Positions 19,961 to 26,710 of a stretch of DNA of 64,000 nt are shown piece after piece. The DNA is from Filimonas lacunae. Lineage in GTDB: Bacteria; Bacteroidota; Bacteroidia; Chitinophagales; Chitinophagaceae. A model generated the notes under the pieces. It was not told where the DNA came from. It saw only the letters and a program-made list of their open reading frames with translations, and made no database searches. Location of the stretch: contig NZ_AP017422.1 of the NCBI RefSeq assembly GCF_002355595.1, positions 6,390,823-6,454,822 on the forward strand, in the 5' to 3' direction. Made by a program: the position numbers and the translations under genes. Each line of letters opens with the position of its first letter. The stretch's first letter is position 1.

Positions 19961-21082
19961 TTACGCTTTTACTACCGGAGTGCTGGTAGTAGCAGGAGGA
20001 GCCAGCAGCACTTGTATGCTTTGTTGTAAAATCTCCTGACGCTTTTCCTGAAATTCGGTCAGCTTTTCATTGGGCAAACGCAAATCATACGCCTGACCTT
20101 GTGAAAGCTTCTTATCAAATCCCGGGTTTAATTTTTTAAATTCTACCAGGTCCATCAGCAACACTTTGGCTATCACGCCAGCATTATACTTGCCCGATAT
20201 AGAGATTACCCCTGTTTTTTCCAGCACTGTATCTGCCAGTTGCTTTTGTCCCAACAATACCGCCACATTCTCCCTTTGAATAGCAGTTTCTGCTGCGGTT
20301 AAAGTAGTCCAGCCACCACCGCCTTCAAAAATATAATGGGTAGCGATGTATTTTTTTACGTGATTCCGGGTTTGCTCTGGCAAATAAGCCTGCAATGCCC
20401 AGAAATCGCGGCTACCTGCCTTTTTAATAGCCTGTTTTACCCTGCCAACGCCGCCGTTGTAAGCCGCAATTACCAGTAACCAGTCACCAAACTCATTGTG
20501 CAGCTCATTGATGAGCTTACACGCAGCATAAGTGCTTTTGGTAAAATCAGTACGCTCATCCTTTAAGCCACGGCCAGTTTTCAGATGATACCGTTTGGCC
20601 TCATCCGGCATCAGTTGCCATGGGCCTACCGCTCCTGCACCGGACACCAGGCCCCTGCGCAGATGACTTTCAATAATAGACAGGTATTTTAATTCAACCG
20701 GAATACCATTCTCCGTTAAAATTCTGTCATACAAATCTATGTAGGTTTTACCCCACTCCTTCATTTTACCGTACTCTTCCGATTCCAGGCGAATGTAGTT
20801 TTCAACAAAAGAAACAGCCTGCGGATTTAATCTGAAGAAGCCTGGATTGGCTGCATCATAATCCTGCTTATCACCAAAAAGGCTTTTGAAACCTTTTGAG
20901 TTATTGGCCGCGCTATCTTTTGATTTTTTGTCGTCACCGTCTGTGTAAGTGTGCAGGCTATTATCATAGCCAAAAGACATAACTGATAAACTGGTTAGCA
21001 ACAACAACATTGCGCCGGCTAAAGATCTACCCATCAGTTTTCGGAAAGAGATACCGAAGAGAAAAAACTGTTTGCCCTGCAT
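19961..21082 (-). CDS. Lytic murein transglycosylase (SLT, MltD-like)
   Basis: Cleaves the glycan strand of peptidoglycan with formation of 1,6-anhydro ends. The 373-aa protein has an N-terminal membrane/signal segment (LAGAMLLLLTSLSVMSF, about residues 21-37), then the SLT domain. The presumed catalytic Glu138 is in SIIESHLRRGLVSGAGAVG, followed by GPWQLMPD (153-160) and AAYNGGVGRV (206-215). The C-terminal part (about 290-350: VISISGKYNAGVIAKV) is the position where MltD-type enzymes carry LysM modules, but only a weak LysM-like pattern is seen. It probably acts in the periplasm. It converges on pabB with no base between stop codons. Confidence 0.88.
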   Translation of the reverse strand: MQGKQFFLFGISFRKLMGRSLAGAMLLLLTSLSVMSFGYDNSLHTYTDGDDKKSKDSAANNSKGFKSLFGDKQDYDAANPGFFRLNPQAVSFVENYIRLESEEYGKMKEWGKTYIDLYDRILTENGIPVELKYLSIIESHLRRGLVSGAGAVGPWQLMPDEAKRYHLKTGRGLKDERTDFTKSTYAACKLINELHNEFGDWLLVIAAYNGGVGRVKQAIKKAGSRDFWALQAYLPEQTRNHVKKYIATHYIFEGGGGWTTLTAAETAIQRENVAVLLGQKQLADTVLEKTGVISISGKYNAGVIAKVLLMDLVEFKKLNPGFDKKLSQGQAYDLRLPNEKLTEFQEKRQEILQQSIQVLLAPPATTSTPVVKA

Positions 21083-21157
21083 TCTGTTTAAGCATTTAAA
21101 TGAAAAAATAAGTCAGCTCTAACGGATCTGCCACATCAGTTTCTTTACCTCGTCACA

Positions 21158-22600
21158 TTACTCCGCTCCGTTTAATTGCATCAACCTTTTTGAAAGGCGC
21201 AGCAAAGTTACTTCATTCATTTGAGAAGTCATAACCTGCATACCAAAAGGCATGCCATTTGAGTGTTGGAACAATGGGAGGGAAATTCCGGGTATTCCTA
21301 CCAGGTTGGCGAACACTGTATAAATGTCAGCCAGGAACATTTCAATGGGGTCGTTACTCTTCTCCCCAATCTTAAATGCGGGGGATGGAACAGTAGGAGA
21401 AAGGATAGCATCGTACTGGCCAAATATAGCCTGTGTTTTCTGGGAGAGAATCTGTCTAATTTGTTGAGCCTTAGTATAATAGGCATCATAATAACCGGCG
21501 CTCAGCACAAAGGTGCCCAGCATAATCCGGCGCTTCACTTCCTTGCCAAAACCTTCGCTTCTGTTCTGCTTATAAAAGACTGACAAATCATCACTTTTTT
21601 CAGCAGAGCGATAGCCAAATTTCACCCCGTCGTAGCGGGATAAATTGCTGCTGGCTTCGGCAGTTGTTAAAATATAGTAAGTGGGAACAACGTAATCAAG
21701 TAACTCAAAATCAATGGCTTGCACTGTATGGCCCGCGTCTGTTAATCTTTTCACAAACAGCTCAAAAGCGGCCTTGATTTCGGGGTCTAAGCCCGGATGT
21801 TCCAGTGATTCTTTAAAATAAGCCAGTTTATAGGTAGCGTTATCTACCCCTGCAACAGCCGATGCAGCCGGTGGCGGCGCGTCGTTCACAGTGCTGTCGT
21901 AAGCATCCGCACCACTCATTACCTCCAGGGCTAAAGCCACGTCGTCAATGGAGGTGCCGAAAATTCCTATCTGGTCAAAAGAAGAAGCATAGGCAATTAA
22001 GCCATAGCGCGAAATGCGCCCGTAAGAAGGTTTTAAACCAATGATACCGCAAAAGTCTGCCGGCTGCCTCACCGAGCCACCGGTATCGCTACCCAGGCTT
22101 AGCATACACAATCCGGCCTGAACAGCCACTGCCGAACCACCCGAAGAACCTCCGGGTACGCGGGTAGTATCTGCCGCGTTCAGCACATGACCATAGGCTG
22201 AATTTTCATTGCTGCTACCCATAGCAAACTCGTCGCAGTTTTGCCGGCCAATAATAATAGCACCTTCGTCCAGCAAACACTGAACTGCGGTAGCATTATA
22301 AACAGAGGTAAAACCATCCAGGATATGGGACGAAGCAGTAAGCTTGTGCCCTTTAAAGCTGATCACATCTTTAATACCTATTACCACCCCATGCAGCTTG
22401 CCATGTAACCCATTTTTGCTACGTTGCTCGTCGAGATAACGGGCATTAGTTAACGCTTCTTCGGCAAAAATTTCTACAAAAGCATTCAGGTGGCTGCTAA
22501 CTTCAATTTGCTGTAAATAATAATGAACGGCTTCTACACAGGTAGTAGTGCCGTTCATTAAAGCATTTTGATAGTCTTTGATACTGGAAAAGTGGTACAA
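21158..22600 (-). CDS. gatA: Aspartyl/glutamyl-tRNA(Asn/Gln) amidotransferase subunit A
   Basis: Amidase subunit that supplies ammonia from glutamine for converting Glu-tRNA(Gln) (or Asp-tRNA(Asn)) to the amide. The Ser-cisSer-Lys triad can be placed as Lys77 (GIKDVIS), Ser152 (PGGSSGGSAVAV) and Ser176 (SDTGGSVRQPA), with the same spacing as in characterised GatA. ASSFDQIG and the C-terminal GIPGISLP blocks are also present. 480 aa, normal length. The gene follows tatA by 31 bp on the same strand. GatB and GatC are not in this window. Confidence 0.95.
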   Translation of the reverse strand: MYHFSSIKDYQNALMNGTTTCVEAVHYYLQQIEVSSHLNAFVEIFAEEALTNARYLDEQRSKNGLHGKLHGVVIGIKDVISFKGHKLTASSHILDGFTSVYNATAVQCLLDEGAIIIGRQNCDEFAMGSSNENSAYGHVLNAADTTRVPGGSSGGSAVAVQAGLCMLSLGSDTGGSVRQPADFCGIIGLKPSYGRISRYGLIAYASSFDQIGIFGTSIDDVALALEVMSGADAYDSTVNDAPPPAASAVAGVDNATYKLAYFKESLEHPGLDPEIKAAFELFVKRLTDAGHTVQAIDFELLDYVVPTYYILTTAEASSNLSRYDGVKFGYRSAEKSDDLSVFYKQNRSEGFGKEVKRRIMLGTFVLSAGYYDAYYTKAQQIRQILSQKTQAIFGQYDAILSPTVPSPAFKIGEKSNDPIEMFLADIYTVFANLVGIPGISLPLFQHSNGMPFGMQVMTSQMNEVTLLRLSKRLMQLNGAE

Positions 22601-22631
22601 AGGCTAAAAAAGATTTTGATGAGGGGTAAGA

Positions 22632-22841
22632 TTACTGTTGTGTCGTGGTTGTAGCAGAAGCCTTATGGTCTTTCTCTTTAATTCCTTCCTCCAGTTCTTT
22701 CTTCACATTGTCTTTAGCATCGTTAAACTCACGAATACCTTTACCCAGACCTCTCATGAACTCAGGGATCTTGCGACCACCAAACAGTACCAGTACCACT
22801 ACGGCTATCAGCAGTATTTCCTGGAAACCTAAATTACCCAT
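22632..22841 (-). CDS. tatA: Sec-independent (twin-arginine) translocase protein TatA/E
   Basis: A 69-aa single-span protein forming the Tat channel. It starts [28 protein letters not shown]: a short periplasmic N-tail, a transmembrane helix of about 15 residues, the FGG hinge with K/IP, then an amphipathic helix ([14 protein letters not shown]) and a charged, Thr/Gln-ended tail. TatC is not nearby. It lies between rplS (a terminator intervenes) and gatA, and is probably cotranscribed with gatA. Confidence 0.93.
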   Translation of the reverse strand: MGNLGFQEILLIAVVVLVLFGGRKIPEFMRGLGKGIREFNDAKDNVKKELEEGIKEKDHKASATTTTQQ

Positions 22842-22891
22842 ATAAGTATAATTGAAAGATGAAAAACAAAGTTATTTACATGCACCTGAAT

Positions 22892-22927
22892 AAAAAAGCG
22901 AAAGTTTAGTTATACCCAAACTCTCGC
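22892..22927 (-). terminator. rplS terminator
   Basis: On the minus strand GCGAGAGTTT pairs with AAACTTTCGC (one G-U) and is followed by a TTTTTT run. It lies 33 bp after the rplS stop and before tatA. Confidence 0.75.
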
Positions 22928-22959
22928 CATTTATAAAGTTCATCTGCAGTATAATATAC

Positions 22960-23310
22960 TTAGAAACGCTTTTCTTTAATTCTGGCGCTTTTACCACTAC
23001 GCTCACGCAGGTAAAACAGTTTGGCACGACGTACTTTACCTACTTTATTTAACTGAACGGAGTCAATGTTAGGAGAATAGAAAGGGAAAATTCTTTCTAC
23101 ACCTATTCCGTCAGATATTTTACGTACAGTAAAAGTAGCAGTAGCACCTGTACCCTGAGTTTTCAACACGTCGCCGCGGAAGCTCTGGATACGCTCTTTA
23201 CCACCTTCTACAATTTTATAGTTAACGGTAATGTTATCACCCGCTTTAAAATTAGGAAACTCTTTTTTCGAGCTCAGTTGCTCGTGCACAAATTGAACTG
23301 CTGCGTTCAT
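22960..23310 (-). CDS. rplS: 50S ribosomal protein L19
   Basis: Located at the 30S-50S interface. The 116-aa sequence contains FKAGDNITVNYKIVEGGKERIQSFRGDV, then TFTVRKISDGIGVERIFPFYSPNID, then KVGKVRRAKLFYLRERSGKSARIKEKRF, all of them L19 landmarks. Length is standard. In many bacteria rplS follows rpsP-rimM-trmD, but here it stands alone with its own terminator between rny and tatA. Confidence 0.97.
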   Translation of the reverse strand: MNAAVQFVHEQLSSKKEFPNFKAGDNITVNYKIVEGGKERIQSFRGDVLKTQGTGATATFTVRKISDGIGVERIFPFYSPNIDSVQLNKVGKVRRAKLFYLRERSGKSARIKEKRF

Positions 23311-23425
23311 GACTCAAAAATTTAAGGACCGCAAAGGTAATAAATAAATTCAAAACACAAAAGGAAATAATAAAAAACGGGTCCAAACTTTTTATCGTCC
23401 CTTTCAGCTCTGTTAACACCGGTAC

Positions 23426-24985
23426 TTATCTCGCCACGTTCACCGCTCTTTTCTCCCGGATAACAGTCACTTTAATCTGGCCCGGATAAGTCATTTCGGT
23501 TTGTATTTTCTGAGCTATTTCAAAGCTCAGTTTATCGCTGTCGCTGTCAGTTACCTTATCAGCTTCTACAATAACGCGTAATTCACGGCCTGCCTGGATA
23601 GCATACGCCTTTTCAACGCCCTGGTAGCCTGTAGCAAGGTTTTCCAGGTCTTTAATGCGTTGCAGGTACTGCTGCATAATTTCGCGTCTTGCACCCGGTC
23701 TTGCGCCGCTAATGGCGTCACAGGCCTGTACAATCGGAGAAATCACATATTGCATTTCCATTTCATCGTGGTGTGCGCCAATAGCGTTTACCACGGCAGG
23801 ATTTTCGCCGTATTTCTCGGCCAGTTTAGCACCCAGTAAGGCGTGGCTCAGTTCAGTTTCTTCATCAGGCACTTTACCAATGTCGTGCAATAAACCTGCA
23901 CGCTTAGCCAGCTTAGGGTTCAGGCCCAGCTCAGCTGCCATAATACCACACAGGTTGGCTACTTCACGGCTGTGCATCAGCAGGTTTTGACCGTAAGAAG
24001 AGCGGAAACGCATTTTACCTACAATTCTCACCAGCTCTTTATGCAAACCGTGAATGCCTAATTCCATAACGGTACGTTCGCCAATTTCCAATACCTGCTC
24101 TTCCAGTTGCTTCCGGGTTTTCTCCACCACTTCCTCAATACGGGCAGGGTGAATACGTCCGTCGGCCACCAGGCGCTGTAAAGATAAACGGGCAATTTCG
24201 CGGCGTAATGGGTCGAAAGAAGACAATACAATCGCTTCCGGGGTATCATCTACTATCAAATCCACACCGGTGGCGGCTTCAATAGCGCGAATGTTTCTAC
24301 CCTCACGACCAATGATCTGGCCTTTGATTTCATCACTTTCCAGGTTAAACACAGTAACTGTGTTTTCGATGGTTTGCTCAGCAGCAGTGCGCTGAATACT
24401 TTGGATGATAATTTTGCGGGCTTCTTTGTTTGCCTTCTGCTTGGCATCTTCCACAATTTCCTGCTGAATGGCCAGAGCTTGTGTTTGCGCCTCGTGTTTC
24501 AGGCTTTCCACTAACTGTGCCTTAGCTTCCTCCGCAGTAAGTCCGGATATTTTTTCCAGACGGCGAATGTGCTCTTCCTGGTGTTTTTCCAGTTCAGAAC
24601 GCTTGTGGTTTACCAGTTCAATCTGGCGATTTAAATTTTCTTTAATCGCCTCGTTTTCTTTTACTTGCTTGTCTAAAGCAACTTCTTTTTGGTTGGCTGC
24701 AATTTCTTTCTGCTTAGTGCGGTTTTCGGCTTCGCTAATCTTTTTATTCCTTTCTAAAACATCCTTGTCATGCTCAGCTTTCAGTTGCACAAATTTTTCT
24801 TTGGCTTCCAGCTGTTTCTCTTTCTTGATAGTTTCTGCTCTAATTTCCGCTTCCTTTATTATAGATTGAGCCTGTAAACTGGCGTCATCAACCTGTTTTT
24901 TGGTGTTTTTAGCGAAAAGAAATTTACCCGCTATAATGCCCGCAGCTAACGCAACAATCCCTAGAACAATAGCTGTTTGATCCAT
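23426..24985 (-). CDS. rny: Ribonuclease Y
   Basis: Membrane-anchored endoribonuclease that starts decay of many mRNAs. The 519-aa protein has an N-terminal transmembrane helix ([21 protein letters not shown], residues 4-24), then a long coiled coil (about 30-200), and a KH domain with [19 protein letters not shown] (about 222-240). The HD phosphohydrolase domain follows, with [19 protein letters not shown], the metal-site motif LLHDIGKV near 360-367, and AHHDEME. Length equals the family norm. The gene follows a 1.1-kb gene-free region and has an inverted-repeat-rich upstream stretch. Confidence 0.96.
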   Translation of the reverse strand: MDQTAIVLGIVALAAGIIAGKFLFAKNTKKQVDDASLQAQSIIKEAEIRAETIKKEKQLEAKEKFVQLKAEHDKDVLERNKKISEAENRTKQKEIAANQKEVALDKQVKENEAIKENLNRQIELVNHKRSELEKHQEEHIRRLEKISGLTAEEAKAQLVESLKHEAQTQALAIQQEIVEDAKQKANKEARKIIIQSIQRTAAEQTIENTVTVFNLESDEIKGQIIGREGRNIRAIEAATGVDLIVDDTPEAIVLSSFDPLRREIARLSLQRLVADGRIHPARIEEVVEKTRKQLEEQVLEIGERTVMELGIHGLHKELVRIVGKMRFRSSYGQNLLMHSREVANLCGIMAAELGLNPKLAKRAGLLHDIGKVPDEETELSHALLGAKLAEKYGENPAVVNAIGAHHDEMEMQYVISPIVQACDAISGARPGARREIMQQYLQRIKDLENLATGYQGVEKAYAIQAGRELRVIVEADKVTDSDSDKLSFEIAQKIQTEMTYPGQIKVTVIREKRAVNVAR

Positions 24986-25168
24986 GCTAATCGCGATTTA
25001 ATTAATTGAAAATCATATGTCCCGGCTCAGTCAAATATGTCTGAAACGGGTAGGTGGAAGTTGCGAAGATAATTAAAGCAAATTAATTTCCGCATAAAGG
25101 AGAAAATTCCAAAATTGGTACTAAAATTTCCCAATAAAAGACAGTAAAATAAAAAATACTAAGTTGTT

Positions 25169-25203
25169 AATTGACTGCCAGTCAATTGTAAACGCTTGCG
25201 TTT
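25169..25203. repeat. Two adjacent short perfect inverted repeats upstream of rny
   Basis: AATTGACTG-C-CAGTCAATT (25169-25187; 9-bp arms, 1-nt centre) is followed after two bases by AAACGC-TT-GCGTTT (25190-25203; 6-bp arms). They lie about 190 bp before the rny start in an AT-rich non-coding stretch. Such tight dyads are typical of operator sites, but no regulator can be named. On the minus strand TTGACTGGC with a TAGTATTT box 21 nt beyond the TTG (minus strand) could form a weak rny promoter that overlaps the first dyad. Confidence 0.45.
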
Positions 25204-25266
25204 TGGCACCAAAGTTGGCTTATTAATAATGTCCGTTTTTAATCCGAAAGAAAACTGTGAACTGTA

Positions 25267-25296
25267 AAAAGGGCTGGAAGCTGAACCAGCCCTTTT
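25267..25296. terminator. Bidirectional-looking terminator hairpin in the rny-zapA gap
   Basis: AAAAGGGCTGG / CCAGCCCTTTT is a perfect 11-bp stem with an 8-nt loop. The plus strand continues GTTTTG and the minus strand continues TTTACAG after the four Us of the stem. There is no annotated gene immediately on either side, so it must end a non-coding transcript or read-through. It therefore hints at a small RNA in 25.1-25.5 kb. Confidence 0.6.
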
Positions 25297-25598
25297 GTTT
25301 TGTACCTACCCCTACCATTCAGGAGTCTTTACCCTCTTTATTTTTTTCCTTCCCATACTTTAGCCTATCCTGAAAGCTCAGGAATTGGGCTTCTCAACTT
25401 AGAAATGAGCCCGTTCAACTCTTATATGTTGGGTTGTACCATACTTCCAGCCAGTACGTGCAACTGTTGCAGAAGTTCTGGCACTTACCGGAAGAACTTT
25501 CAGAAGCTTTCCAAAAGTACTGGCATCATTGGGGAGAGTACTTGAATAAAATGCCAGTACTCACCAGACCTTCCGGAATGTTCCGGCATTTGCCGGAC

Positions 25599-25934
25599 CC
25601 GTTTTCTGGACTCATCACAGAGATTGCCGGACACATTTACCAACTTACTGGGCAAATCCATGAACTCTTGCGGCAAATTCTCCAACCTTCTGGCCATTTC
25701 AGGGAGTTGCCTGGAATGCTCAGGCAACCTTATGGGCATTTCAGGGAGCTCTCTGGAAGGATGCCACAACCTTCTGGCCATTTCAAAGAGTTGCCTGGAA
25801 TGCTCAGGCAACCTTCTGGGCAAATCAGGGAGTTGCCTGAAAGGATGCCACAACCTTCTGGCCATTTCAGGGAACTCTCTGGGCAAATGCCACAACTCTC
25901 CGGGCATTTCCACCAACTCTCTGGCGAAAAAATA
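25599..25934. repeat. 21-bp tandem repeat array (about 16 units) in a non-coding gap
   Basis: Twelve clear units fill 25683-25934 exactly (12 x 21 bp); four more degenerate ones run back to 25599, and related traces reach about 25470. Two unit types alternate: one starting CAACCTTCTGGCCATTTC and one starting GAGTTGCCTGGAATGC. Four units form an 84-bp higher-order repeat (25683-25766 and 25767-25850, about nine differences by my count). Perfect hairpins GTTGCCTG-7nt-CAGGCAAC occur at 25706-25728 and 25790-25812. Because 21 is a multiple of three, long frames stay open on both strands (plus 25434-26054, minus 25500-25955), each giving heptad-repeat peptides. I cannot tell whether either is translated. 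Confidence 0.85.
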
Positions 25935-26033
25935 AAGTCCGTTTTTAAGCACCATATGGCCACTGGCAGGAGAAATTCAACAGCATGTCCCGTAAAGTCC
26001 CATTATGGGAAAGATGTGAAAAGACATAAAGTA

Positions 26034-26070
26034 CAACTCCCGGGTTCAGCGTAACGCTGCCCGGGAGTTG
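26034..26070. terminator. Strong hairpin after zapA, probable terminator
   Basis: An 11-bp GC-rich perfect outer stem CAACTCCCGGG / CCCGGGAGTTG encloses CAGCG-TAA-CGCTG, giving 16 paired bases with one 2-nt bulge. It begins 27 bp after the zapA stop. Neither side has a proper T-run, so it may be a terminator of unusual type or a transcript 3'-end protector. Confidence 0.5.
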
Positions 26071-26097
26071 AATATTCAGTTACAGAAGTATTTGTGC

Positions 26098-26400
26098 TTA
26101 TTTGGAATGATCTTCCAGTATACGATCAATCATACTTTCCAGGGAAGCCAGTTTATCAGAAGCATTCTTATTCCGTATGAGGTCGTTTCCTTCTTTACGT
26201 TGTTCTGTCGCCAACCATATCAGCACCATCGCAATATAATCCTGCATGTCTTTACCGGCAAACATGGTTTTAAACTCCACAATCTTATCATTTACCATCT
26301 TAATAACATTCCTAACCAGTTCTTCATCAGATGGTTCTATTTTCAAACGGTAAGTACGGTCACCTATCAGAATATTTACAGGAATCAAACTATCTAACAT
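26098..26400 (-). CDS. zapA: Cell division protein ZapA
   Basis: FtsZ-ring associated protein that bundles protofilaments. The 100-aa sequence begins with LIPVNILIGDRTYRLKIEPSDEELVRNV, the ZapA globular domain. A long helix follows (VNDKIVEFKTMFAGKDMQDYIAMVLIWLA), then a C-terminal coiled coil (NKNASDKLASLESMIDRILE). Length is typical. It follows the coiled-coil gene by 12 bp; the pair sits downstream of pheT, an arrangement shared by many Bacteroidota. Confidence 0.92.
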   Translation of the reverse strand: MLDSLIPVNILIGDRTYRLKIEPSDEELVRNVIKMVNDKIVEFKTMFAGKDMQDYIAMVLIWLATEQRKEGNDLIRNKNASDKLASLESMIDRILEDHSK

Positions 26401-26412
26401 GGCAATTCTAAA

Positions 26413-26700
26413 TTAAGCGTTCAACAACGACAAACACTTGTCTATCTCTTTCAAATACTGATCAACCCGCTTTTCCAATGCTTTTTTCTCTTCATCAGTC
26501 TGCGTTTTTGCATTCATCTGCAACACATCAATTTGCTGTTCCAGCTGATTCACAATAAAGTTTTTATTTTCCAGTGCAGCATGATGCAAAGCCAGCTCGC
26601 GTTTCAGCTGCTGGTTTTCTTTTTGTAAAGCCTGGTATTGCTTTAGCAAACGCTGCACTTTTTCGTGCAGCGCCATCAATTGTACTTCCAGGTCGGCCAT
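26413..26700 (-). CDS. Coiled-coil protein, ZapB-like
   Basis: A 95-aa, almost fully helical protein with heptad leucines from residue 5 to about 60 (LMALHEKVQRLLKQYQALQKENQQLKREL), and a second helical part DEEKKALEKRVDQYLKEIDKCLSLLNA. Position directly before zapA and 10 bp after pheT suggests a division-related partner, and size and coiled-coil character resemble ZapB, but the family is defined weakly by sequence. I leave the symbol blank. Confidence 0.75.
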   Translation of the reverse strand: MADLEVQLMALHEKVQRLLKQYQALQKENQQLKRELALHHAALENKNFIVNQLEQQIDVLQMNAKTQTDEEKKALEKRVDQYLKEIDKCLSLLNA

Positions 26701-26710
26701 TGTAGTGGGT

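Noticed and set aside
25599-25934. CRISPR array
   Set aside because: The repeats are directly adjacent with no unique spacers of regular size, and no cas genes lie nearby.
25434-26054. A 206-codon plus-strand frame across the 21-bp repeats, and a 151-codon minus-strand frame (25500-25955)
   Set aside because: Both frames stay open because the repeat length is a multiple of three, so length is no proof of coding. No recognisable domain, and neither strand is clearly better. Kept as a repeat feature, not as genes.
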